A DNA stretch of 31,554 nt, from positions 1 to 31,554 of the forward strand of contig CAAGFF010000203.1 of assembly GCA_900769055.1 (NCBI GenBank). The letters are read 5' to 3'. The notes beneath the pieces were generated by a model. That model was not told the DNA's origin. It saw nothing but the letters and a program-made list of their open reading frames with translations, and did no database searches. The position numbers and the translations under genes were made by a program. How positions within the stretch are numbered: position 1 is the first letter of the stretch; each line of letters starts with the position of its first letter. This document shows positions 7,801 to 14,777 of this stretch, piece by piece. Origin of the DNA: an uncultured Prevotella sp. Its GTDB lineage: Bacteria > Bacteroidota > Bacteroidia > Bacteroidales > Bacteroidaceae.

Positions 7801-9726
7801 ATGAAAACTGTTACTCCTTTCCTCATTGCATTGCTGCTGCTTGGTTTCCTGTATCCGACAGCATGTTTTGCCGTACCCGTAGGAAAATGTTATCTGAATG
7901 AGGACTTCTCAACTTACGGTTCTTCTGTTCCTTGCCTGCCAAATGGCTGGAAGTCGTTTGGCGCTGGCAAGGCTGCGGTTGACAGCTATGCAGGAAGTGT
8001 TCCCGTGACGGGCGAGAACCGTTTGATGCGTTTGAGCGAGCTTTTTCCTGACAATGCGCAGCCGTTCGTGATGCTGGACCTTGAGAATAACGGGACGTTT
8101 GTCCCTTATTGCAACACGTCAACAAAGGAAGGCGGAAATGTTGATGAGTGGCTCATAACTCCAGCAATCAACACCGCGGGGGCGTCATCAGCTCTTCTGC
8201 TAAGTTTTGATGTCGTACTGTATGGTTCAAACAAGCCTGCCCCAATTGCGGTTTATGTGGCGTCAGCCGATGCCGAAAGTCCTGGTGACTTTGACGGGGG
8301 AATGTTGTATTCAGGCTCCTGCAAGGGCAGTCCAAAAGAGGTGGTGCGTAAGCGCATCTACGTGTCCTTGTCACATGACGCTGTAAGCAGACAAAAAGCA
8401 ATAAAGTTAGCATTTGTCTGTACGGCGGCAGGTGCGCAGCTCGTTGGATTCACCAATTTCTGCATCAGCGAGTATGAGGTGACACTTGAAAATAAGACAC
8501 CAGAGCTTACCTTGGATAAAGGTGTTACTGATGCCAGCTTGTCCGTAGACTTGCATTTTCCTGAGAAGTGTGAGTCCCTGACCTGTCTTGTGCGTTCACA
8601 ATTAGGGGAGAGTGCCTTGAACTATTCGATAGCTGGGGGTGATGCCCTTGACTATAACGTGGATGTCTTGTTTAAAGATGTCTTCAATCTGGATTATACC
8701 TCAGATGTGTGTTACGATGTCGAAATATGTCCTAAAACAGATGGCGCAACGGCATATAAGCAGTCGTTCCGTGTTGTGTGCAGGGAGGGCTTCCCCTCGG
8801 TGTGCGTGATGGAGGAGGCTACGGGAGCGTGGTGTCCATCGTGTGTAAGAGGTATCGCTGCGTTCGAGAGGTATGAGGACCTTTGGGGTAAACGTTTTAT
8901 AGGCTTTGCGATACACAACAGGGATGACATGACTGTTGAAGACTATGACGCAGCTTTTCGTGAACAGTCGGGCATAAGCTATTTCCCAAGTGCCTGGCTC
9001 AATCGTTCGGTTGTAGATGACCCTATTAAGGAAGATGCCGTTAAGGCTATTCTGGCTGCCAATAGTGCATATAGGATGGTTGTCAACAAGATCGTGCTCA
9101 ATACTGCTACAGGTGAGGTAACGGTTGATTTCGATACTGAGTGCTGTTATACAACGGGAAACGCCTGTTTGAATGTGGCGTTTGTTGTCCTGCAGGATGG
9201 TTATAAGGGACTTATGCAGCAGAATGGATATTCAGGTTGCACGGAGCAAACCGTAGGCACGGACTGGTGGCCGTACTTTGCAAGGTTCAGCAGTGCTGCC
9301 GGAACAATATCTCCTTTTGTTTTTGACCATGTGGCGAGAGGTGTTGTTCCTGGATTGCTTGGCGATTCGAATGTGCTACCTGCATCTTTTGAACAGTCTT
9401 GTCCTGTCAAGTCTGAATACACATTCCGTATGCCGGAACTGTTAGGAACAGGAGATAGCCTGTGGCAGAATACCTCCATCGTAGCCCTGCTTCTGGATGC
9501 TAACAGTGGCAAAATAGTCTCGGCGGATAAGATTGATGGTCTGGAATATATTACCGATGACACACATGTCGTGGCTGGAAGTGCTATGCCGGTACCTGTG
9601 TCAGAGTATTATACTGACCTGTCAGGAAGACAGGTCTCATACCTTGTTCCGGGACGATGCTATTTGAAAACAATATTGTATAATGATGATAGTCGCAGGA
9701 CGGTGAAACAAGTGTTTTGCCAATAG
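7801..9726 (+). CDS. Secreted Omp28-like protein with adhesin and CxxC domains
   Basis: A 641-residue exported protein. I place the start at 7801, one base after the stop of the preceding gene; an in-frame ATG at 7789 would overlap that gene. The signal peptide runs to about residue 25. An adhesin-like jelly roll follows (about 30-205): an N-terminal EDFSTYGSS...NGWKSF strand, then EWLITPAINTAG, as in cleaved-adhesin domains. The middle and C-terminal part resembles Omp28-related outer membrane proteins: EEATGAWCPSCVRG (about 335-348) is a thioredoxin-like CxxC motif on an extracytoplasmic protein. The tail (YTDLSGRQVSYLVPGRCYLKTILYND) looks like a T9SS sorting domain. A redox or metal-related role for the CPSC pair is possible but not shown. 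It is the last gene of the secreted set; a terminator-like hairpin follows. Confidence 0.75.
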   Translation: MKTVTPFLIALLLLGFLYPTACFAVPVGKCYLNEDFSTYGSSVPCLPNGWKSFGAGKAAVDSYAGSVPVTGENRLMRLSELFPDNAQPFVMLDLENNGTFVPYCNTSTKEGGNVDEWLITPAINTAGASSALLLSFDVVLYGSNKPAPIAVYVASADAESPGDFDGGMLYSGSCKGSPKEVVRKRIYVSLSHDAVSRQKAIKLAFVCTAAGAQLVGFTNFCISEYEVTLENKTPELTLDKGVTDASLSVDLHFPEKCESLTCLVRSQLGESALNYSIAGGDALDYNVDVLFKDVFNLDYTSDVCYDVEICPKTDGATAYKQSFRVVCREGFPSVCVMEEATGAWCPSCVRGIAAFERYEDLWGKRFIGFAIHNRDDMTVEDYDAAFREQSGISYFPSAWLNRSVVDDPIKEDAVKAILAANSAYRMVVNKIVLNTATGEVTVDFDTECCYTTGNACLNVAFVVLQDGYKGLMQQNGYSGCTEQTVGTDWWPYFARFSSAAGTISPFVFDHVARGVVPGLLGDSNVLPASFEQSCPVKSEYTFRMPELLGTGDSLWQNTSIVALLLDANSGKIVSADKIDGLEYITDDTHVVAGSAMPVPVSEYYTDLSGRQVSYLVPGRCYLKTILYNDDSRRTVKQVFCQ

Positions 9727-9827
9727 TACGAACGATAGGAATGTTACAAAATGTATGACTAACTATTGCAGCACCCGTGATGGTTTTGCTGCTGAGTGCT
9801 TAGGTTTAAATTGCTCAAGTGACGACG

Positions 9828-9876
9828 GTGCCCTGCATGTCCTCTTTAGGGAGGGAAGTGCAGGGCACTTGTGTTT
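9828..9876 (+). terminator. Terminator after the secreted-protein genes
   Basis: A ten-base perfect stem (GTGCCCTGCA at 9828-9837 with 9859-9868, 21-base loop) is followed by TTGTGTTT. It lies about 100 bases after the stop at 9726 and before the fcl promoter element. The T run is interrupted, so efficiency is uncertain. Confidence 0.55.
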
Positions 9877-9925
9877 CAAACAGAAAAAATGGCTGGGGAA
9901 TGGCTGCTATTAGCATAATATGTTG

Positions 9926-9933
9926 TAACTTTG
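9926..9933 (+). promoter_or_regulatory. -7 promoter element for GDP-fucose synthase gene
   Basis: TAACTTTG matches TAnnTTTG and lies 23 bases before the ATG at 9957. No good TTTG is present at the -33 position. It supports 9957 as the start and argues against the upstream in-frame ATG at 9819. Confidence 0.55.
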
Positions 9934-9956
9934 CACCAAAGAAATTGCAGAACGAT

Positions 9957-11165
9957 ATGTTAGACAAGAATACTAAGATTTATGTGGCCGGCCATCGCGG
10001 ACTTGTTGGCTCGGCAATATGGAACAATCTCAAGGCGCGTGGTTACAACAACCTTATCGGACGCTCGCACAGCGAGCTTGACCTTACCGATGAGGTAGCT
10101 GTCAGACGGTTCTTCGATGAGGAGCAGCCCGAGGCTGTTGTGTTGGCAGCAGCCTTTGTTGGCGGCATCATGGCAAATTCGCTGTACAGGGCAGACTTCC
10201 TGATGCAGAATATGAAGATGCAATGCAATGTCATATCCAATGCCTATTCTCACGGGGTGAAAAAGCTGCTGTTCCTTGGCTCAACATGCATATATCCGAA
10301 GAATGCTCCTCAGCCTATGAGGGAGGATGCCCTGCTAACATCCGAACTTGAGTACACCAATGAGGAGTATGCCATAGCGAAGATTGCCGGACTGAAAATG
10401 TGCGAGTCGTACAACTTGCAATATGGCACCAACTATATCGCTGTGATGCCGACCAATCTGTATGGCCCCAACGACAACTTCCATTTAGAGAACTCTCACG
10501 TTATGCCGGCCATGATGCGCAAGGTCTACTTGGCTAAGCTGCTTCATGACAACAACTGGCAGGCCATACGCAACGACATGGATAAGCGTCCGATAAATCC
10601 TACCGACAAGCTGCGTGCCATCATTGGCGATGGAAATGTAGATGGCGGGAATCCGGCGGAGAGGATTGTCAAGGCATTGGCTTACTATGGCATAGAGGAC
10701 AATAAGGTAACCTTGTGGGGTACGGGCAGTCCGCTGCGCGAGTTCCTGTGGAGCGAGGATATGGCTGATGCCAGTGTGTACCTGCTGCTCAACGTAGACT
10801 TCAAGGACGTGATAGGCATAGAGAAATACTCATCGGTATTCTATGGTGCCAAGACCGATGGTTGCGTAGACCGCAACAACTCCGAGGGTAGGGGAGGGGC
10901 CATCCCCTCGCTGGGTGAAATCAGAAATTGCCACATCAACGTCGGCACAGGCAAGGAACTTACCATAAAGGCTCTCTCCGAGCTTGTCGTAAAGGCTGTT
11001 GGCTTCGAGGGTGAGGTCGTCTGGGACAGTACAAAGCCCGATGGGACCCCACGCAAGCTCATTGATGTCTCGAAGCTCCACTCCCTTGGCTGGACACACA
11101 AGGTTGAGATAGAGGATGGCGTGAGGATGCTCTTCGACTGGTATCAGGAGAGCCTGATGGTCTAA
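9957..11165 (+). CDS. fcl: GDP-L-fucose synthase (enlarged)
   Basis: GDP-L-fucose synthase converts GDP-4-keto-6-deoxy-mannose to GDP-L-fucose by epimerisation and NADPH-dependent reduction, feeding surface glycans. Extended-SDR signatures are clear: GHRGLVG at 12-18 (NADPH-binding GxxGxxG), the catalytic Ser109 in LGSTCIYP, and YxxxK at Tyr138/Lys142 (YAIAK). The in-frame ATG at 9819 is ignored because the promoter element lies after it; the chosen start gives 402 residues. That is well above the roughly 320 of E. coli. Two extra regions account for this: one around residues 195-245 (NWQAIRNDMDKRP...), found in Bacteroides relatives as I recall them, and a Gly/Asn-rich stretch at about 291-320 (SSVFYGAKTDGCVDRNNSEG) just before the conserved HINVGTGKE segment. 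It is transcribed alone. Confidence 0.9.
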   Translation: MLDKNTKIYVAGHRGLVGSAIWNNLKARGYNNLIGRSHSELDLTDEVAVRRFFDEEQPEAVVLAAAFVGGIMANSLYRADFLMQNMKMQCNVISNAYSHGVKKLLFLGSTCIYPKNAPQPMREDALLTSELEYTNEEYAIAKIAGLKMCESYNLQYGTNYIAVMPTNLYGPNDNFHLENSHVMPAMMRKVYLAKLLHDNNWQAIRNDMDKRPINPTDKLRAIIGDGNVDGGNPAERIVKALAYYGIEDNKVTLWGTGSPLREFLWSEDMADASVYLLLNVDFKDVIGIEKYSSVFYGAKTDGCVDRNNSEGRGGAIPSLGEIRNCHINVGTGKELTIKALSELVVKAVGFEGEVVWDSTKPDGTPRKLIDVSKLHSLGWTHKVEIEDGVRMLFDWYQESLMV

Positions 11166-11294
11166 GGGGACCCTCCCCAACCCTCCCTTAAAGGGAGGGA
11201 GAAGTCAAAGGACAAAGGTCTAAGGTCTAAGGACTAAGGTCAAAGGTCAAAGGATTAAGGTCAAAGGTCTAAGGACTAAGGTTGAATGTTGAAG
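11164..11294 (+). repeat. Intergenic palindrome followed by 13 heptad repeats
   Basis: Starting at the fcl stop, a GC-rich palindrome (CCCTCCCTT at 11181-11189 with AAGGGAGGG at 11191-11199) is followed by thirteen consecutive seven-base units (11204-11294). The units follow the pattern G-T/A-C/T-N-A-A-G, for example GTCTAAG, GTCAAAG, GACTAAG, GTTGAAT. The palindrome plus the first heptads recur almost unchanged at 14635-14710, so this is a dispersed element. There is no T run to make it an ordinary terminator. Confidence 0.8.
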
Positions 11295-11401
11295 ATTAAA
11301 ATAGGGGCCCTGTGACATCTTTTGGCTTGATATGGGACAATTTAACGTTTGACAAGATGGTTTTTCCGTCAATATAAACATATTATTATTTAGAAATTTT
11401 G

Positions 11402-11409
11402 TATCTTTG
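11402..11409 (+). promoter_or_regulatory. -7 promoter element for purH (and possibly mre genes)
   Basis: TATCTTTG lies 31 bases before the purH ATG and exactly fits TAnnTTTG. The upstream DNA is very AT-rich but lacks a good TTTG at the -33 position. Confidence 0.6.
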
Positions 11410-11440
11410 CACCCTCTAACAAATATATTGTATACAATTT

Positions 11441-12037
11441 ATGGCTGAAACAAAGAAAATCAAGACTGCGCTTGTGTCGGTCTTCCACAAGGACGGGCTC
11501 GACGAGCTCCTTGCAAAACTTAATCAGGAGGGCGTGAAGTTCCTCTCAACAGGTGGTACACAGAAGTTTATCGAGTCGCTGGGCTACGAGTGCCAGACCG
11601 TTGAGAGCGTAACGTCATATCCCTCAATACTTGGCGGTCGTGTGAAGACCCTCCACCCGAAGGTGTTTGGAGGCATACTTGCCCGCCGCGACAACGATGG
11701 CGACATTGAGCAGATGGCTCAGTATGAGATTCCAGGCATAGACCTCGTAATCGTTGACCTTTATCCTTTCGAGCAGACCGTAGCCAGTGGTGCCAGCGAT
11801 GCTGACATCATCGAGAAAATTGACATAGGCGGCATATCGCTCATCCGTGCTGGAGCAAAGAACTTCAAGGATGTTGTCATCGTACCGAGCAAGGCCGAGT
11901 ATGGCGTGCTGCTTGACATCCTCAACAGCAAGGGTGCCCAGACCGACATCGAGGACCGCATGATGTTCGCAGAGAGGGCTTTCGGCGTAAGTAGCCATTA
12001 CGATACCGCAATACACGAGTGGTTTGCAGGAAAGTGA
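11441..12037 (+). CDS. purH: Single-domain PurH: IMP cyclohydrolase half only
   Basis: This 198-residue protein is the N-terminal MGS-like domain of PurH, which closes FAICAR to IMP in the last step of purine synthesis. Typical segments are SVFHKDGL (near 14), STGGT (near 36), SILGGRVKTLHPKVFGG (62-78), DLYPF (106-110) and IDIGGISLIRAGAKN (127-141). Normal bacterial PurH has about 510-530 residues, with the AICAR transformylase domain following. Here the frame ends at HYDTAIHEWFAGK, right at the domain boundary, with a clean TGA. The next 178 bases hold no transformylase coding sequence, so this is not a simple frameshift. The transformylase step must be encoded elsewhere (a separate formyltransferase or PurP) or be absent. 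It lies directly upstream of mreB, as full-length purH does in Bacteroides (from memory). Confidence 0.85.
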   Translation: MAETKKIKTALVSVFHKDGLDELLAKLNQEGVKFLSTGGTQKFIESLGYECQTVESVTSYPSILGGRVKTLHPKVFGGILARRDNDGDIEQMAQYEIPGIDLVIVDLYPFEQTVASGASDADIIEKIDIGGISLIRAGAKNFKDVVIVPSKAEYGVLLDILNSKGAQTDIEDRMMFAERAFGVSSHYDTAIHEWFAGK

Positions 12038-12039
12038 AA

Positions 12040-12081
12040 GTTGAAAGTTTAATGTTGAATGTTGAAAGTTGAATGTTGAAA
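12040..12081 (+). repeat. Six heptad repeats between purH and mreB
   Basis: Six consecutive seven-base units (GTTGAAA, GTTTAAT, GTTGAAT and variants) begin four bases after the purH stop. They follow the same G-T-N-N-A-A-N pattern as the array after fcl. The rest of the purH-mreB gap (12082-12215) shows a TACCTTTG at 12128-12135 that could be a -7 element for mreB, without a proper -33 partner. Confidence 0.75.
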
Positions 12082-12215
12082 GTTTGGTTGACGAGTCAGC
12101 TAAAATACTATAAACTCAACTTTACCTTACCTTTGCCTTTCCTTTCAGCCGGCGACCTTTGGTTCGGACGCTGACTGTTGGTTCGGAAGTATGGTAGTAT
12201 AAAATATAAAGAAAC

Positions 12216-13238
12216 ATGGGATTTTTCTCTTTTATCCAAGAAATTGCGATGGACTTGGGAACGGCCAACACCATCATCATCAGCGATGACAAGATTGTTG
12301 TTGATGAGCCTTCTGTCGTTGCCCTAGACCGCCGCACAGACAAGATGATTGCTGTTGGCCAGCAGGCCAAGATGATGTATGAGAAGACACACGACAATAT
12401 ACGCACCATCAGACCGTTGCGCGACGGAGTGATAGCCGACTTTACTGCTTGCGAGCAGATGATGCGCGGACTTATCAAGATGGTACATACAGGCAGCCGT
12501 CTCTTCTCTCCTTCCCTGAGAATGGTTATCGGTGTGCCGTCGGGCAGCACCGAGGTTGAGCTTAGAGCTGTTCGCGACTCTGCCGAGCATGCCGACGGAA
12601 GAGACGTGTACCTGATATTCGAGCCAATGGCAGCAGCCATAGGTATAGGCATCGATGTTGAGGCTCCCGAGGGCAACATGATTGTCGACATAGGTGGTGG
12701 CTCTACCGAGATTGCCGTGATATCGCTTGGTGGTATCGTCAGCAACAACTCCATCCGCATTGCCGGTGACGACCTTACCGCTGACATTCAGGAGTACATG
12801 AGCCGCCAGCACAACGTGAAGGTCAGCGAGCGTATGGCCGAGCGCATCAAGATACATGTGGGTTCTGCTCTTACCGACCTTGGCGATGAGGCTCCTGAGG
12901 ACTATGTTGTCCATGGTCCTAACCGCATCACAGCCCTGCCTATGGAGGTTCCTGTATGCTATCAGGAGATTGCCCATTGTCTCGACAAGACTGTTGCCAA
13001 GATAGAGAATGCCGTACTCTCGGCATTGGAGCATACTCCACCAGAGCTTTACGCCGACATTGTGAAGAACGGTATCTACCTCAGTGGTGGTGGTGCGCTG
13101 CTCCGTGGTCTTGACAAGCGTCTGCAGGACAAGATCAACATTCCGTTCCATATTGCCGAGGACCCATTGCACAGCGTTGCCAAGGGTGCCGGCATTGCAC
13201 TTAAGAACGTTGACAGATTTTCTTTCCTGATGCGCTGA
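12216..13238 (+). CDS. mreB: Rod-shape actin homologue MreB
   Basis: MreB is the bacterial actin that forms short membrane-bound filaments and steers the elongasome. The 340-residue length is standard. Actin-fold nucleotide motifs are all present: DLGTANT at 13-19 (phosphate 1), DIGGGSTEIAVISLGG near 159-174 (phosphate 2) and SGGGALLRGLD near 291-301 (adenosine site). The N-terminal MGFFSFIQEI is a short amphipathic membrane-binding segment. It is the first of five elongation genes in a row (mreB, mreC, mreD, mrdA, rodA); mreC begins one base after its stop. The ATG at 12216 is the only sensible start, immediately before the amphipathic segment. Confidence 0.96.
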   Translation: MGFFSFIQEIAMDLGTANTIIISDDKIVVDEPSVVALDRRTDKMIAVGQQAKMMYEKTHDNIRTIRPLRDGVIADFTACEQMMRGLIKMVHTGSRLFSPSLRMVIGVPSGSTEVELRAVRDSAEHADGRDVYLIFEPMAAAIGIGIDVEAPEGNMIVDIGGGSTEIAVISLGGIVSNNSIRIAGDDLTADIQEYMSRQHNVKVSERMAERIKIHVGSALTDLGDEAPEDYVVHGPNRITALPMEVPVCYQEIAHCLDKTVAKIENAVLSALEHTPPELYADIVKNGIYLSGGGALLRGLDKRLQDKINIPFHIAEDPLHSVAKGAGIALKNVDRFSFLMR

Positions 13239-13239
13239 T

Positions 13240-14097
13240 ATGAGAAACCTCACGGAGTTTCTTGCAAGATATCATCACTGGTTCCTGTTCCTGCTGCTTG
13301 AGGTGGCGGGACTGGTACTGTTGTTCAGGTACAACAGCTATCAGGGCAGCGCATGGTTCTCTACAGCCAACTCTGTCATGGGCAAGGTCTACGAGTGGGA
13401 CTCTGAGGTTCAGGCCTACTTCTCGCTCGTAGAGGTGAACCGTGAGCTTACGCAGCGCAACATATATCTGGAGAAACAGGTGGAGACCTTGGGCAACCAG
13501 CTTACAACAGCCACTCGCGACAGCAACTGGGTGAGGCGTGGACAGCTGGCCCTGCTTGACAGCTACAAGCTCATTCCTGCCAAGGTGGTGAGCAATACGG
13601 TCGACAAGCACGACAACTTTCTGACCATTGACAAGGGTCGTGCCGACGGCGTTAGGGATGGCATGGGCGTGGTCTCGGGTACGGGTGTTGTCGGTATTGT
13701 CTACCTTGTCTCCGAGCACTATGCCGTGGTGATACCGATTCTCAGCTCGAAGTCGAGCATCAGCTGCTCATTGCAGGGACGTGGCTATTTCGGCTACCTG
13801 CACTGGACAGGCGGAGATACCAGAAAGGCGTGGCTTGATGATGTTCCCCGTCATGCGGCGTTCAAGCTCTATGACAAGGTGGTCACCAACGGCTACTCAT
13901 CTGTGTTCCCTGCTGGTATTCTCGTTGGAAAGGTGCTGCATGTGTACAACTCGCCAGACGGTATAGCCTATCGCATTCAGGTGGAGTTGTCAACAGACTT
14001 TGCAAAGCTCCGTGACGTATGCGTGATAGACAACCAGATACTTGAGGAGCGACTCCAGATAATGAGGGCAGCCAAGGATTCGATAAAAGCTAAATAG
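13240..14097 (+). CDS. mreC: Rod-shape determining protein MreC
   Basis: MreC is a single-pass inner-membrane protein whose periplasmic part activates PBP2 and links it to MreB. In its 285 residues I see a cytoplasmic start, a transmembrane helix at about 12-30 (WFLFLLLEVAGLVLLF), a coiled coil at about 60-90 (LTQRNIYLEKQVETLGNQL), then the paired beta domains: AKVVSNTVDKHDNFLTIDKG and later VVSGTGVVGIV and SSKSSISCSLQG are typical. The start is one base after the mreB stop, so the two are translationally coupled; mreD follows after 16 bases. The C-terminus is short and charged. Confidence 0.94.
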   Translation: MRNLTEFLARYHHWFLFLLLEVAGLVLLFRYNSYQGSAWFSTANSVMGKVYEWDSEVQAYFSLVEVNRELTQRNIYLEKQVETLGNQLTTATRDSNWVRRGQLALLDSYKLIPAKVVSNTVDKHDNFLTIDKGRADGVRDGMGVVSGTGVVGIVYLVSEHYAVVIPILSSKSSISCSLQGRGYFGYLHWTGGDTRKAWLDDVPRHAAFKLYDKVVTNGYSSVFPAGILVGKVLHVYNSPDGIAYRIQVELSTDFAKLRDVCVIDNQILEERLQIMRAAKDSIKAK

Positions 14098-14113
14098 TAA
14101 AGGGCAGAGAGTT

Positions 14114-14614
14114 ATGAACATGTATTTGCTTTCGCAGTTTCTGTGGTTTGTGGTGATGCTTGTTGTTCAGGCTTTATTGCTCAACAACATCCATCTCTTC
14201 GGCTGTTCTACGCCCTTGCTTTACGTATATGTAATACTTACCGCCCGCCGTGATTTCCCAAGGTGGGGACTTTTGCTATGTGGCTTCTTGCTTGGACTTG
14301 GTGTAGACATGTTCTCCAATACCCCTGGTGTTGGTGCCTGTTCGATGACTCTGCTTTCCTTTGTGCAGCCGCTTCTCATGAAGCTGTTCCTACCACGTGA
14401 TAGTGCTGAGGATTTCCAGCCCGGCATACCGACTCTTGGACTTATGAAGTTTGTGTATTACAGCTTTATCTCGATATTTCTCTACAGCCTCGTGTTCTTC
14501 ACGCTGGAGATGTTCAACTTCTTCAACTGGACGCTATGGGCGCTGAGCGTGGGAGGAAGTACGCTGCTCACCTTGCTATTAGTTATCGTAATAGATAATT
14601 TCAGGAATAAGTAG
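14114..14614 (+). CDS. mreD: Rod-shape determining protein MreD
   Basis: MreD is a small polytopic inner-membrane protein of the elongasome. The 166 residues are nearly all hydrophobic, with five or six predicted membrane segments (near 5-25, 29-45, 50-68, 72-95, 108-130, 138-162). Family traits include a long stretch with PRWGLLLCGFLLGLGVDMFSN, where the conserved Gly-Asp region of MreD lies. Its position directly after mreC supports the call more strongly than sequence alone, because MreD is poorly conserved. A repeat-filled gap of 163 bases separates it from mrdA. Confidence 0.9.
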   Translation: MNMYLLSQFLWFVVMLVVQALLLNNIHLFGCSTPLLYVYVILTARRDFPRWGLLLCGFLLGLGVDMFSNTPGVGACSMTLLSFVQPLLMKLFLPRDSAEDFQPGIPTLGLMKFVYYSFISIFLYSLVFFTLEMFNFFNWTLWALSVGGSTLLTLLLVIVIDNFRNK

Positions 14615-14634
14615 ACCATCATAAAAGGAGGTCA

Positions 14635-14750
14635 AAGGGGACCCTCCCCAGCCCTCCCTTAAAGGGAGGGGGAAAGTCAAAGGACTAAGGTCAAGGGTCT
14701 AATGACAAAGGTTTAGCCCCCCCCCCACCGGGGGGCAGGGGGCTCTTAAG
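14635..14750 (+). repeat. Second copy of palindrome-plus-heptad element, with C10 tract
   Basis: 14635-14670 repeats the GC-rich block seen after fcl, with CCCTCCCTT at 14652-14660 pairing with AAGGGAGGG at 14662-14670. Five heptads follow (14676-14710: GTCAAAG, GACTAAG, GTCAAGG, GTCTAAT, GACAAAG). Then comes a run of ten C (14717-14726) facing a run of G (14730-14735) and GGGGGCT, which can pair with AGCCCCC to make a very GC-rich hairpin. This block divides mreD from mrdA. Confidence 0.8.
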
Positions 14751-14777
14751 CAGGGGGTAAATTAAATATAAGACAAA

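Noticed and set aside
9819..9956. 46-residue extension of GDP-fucose synthase
   Set aside because: It covers the terminator hairpin and the -7 element at 9926; the family's N-terminus begins at 9957.
11441..12215. Frameshifted full-length purH
   Set aside because: I looked for transformylase segments in all frames up to mreB; only heptad repeats and non-coding DNA are present.
12122..13253. Long antisense frames over mreB (minus strand)
   Set aside because: They mirror the codon structure of mreB and show no protein-like features of their own.
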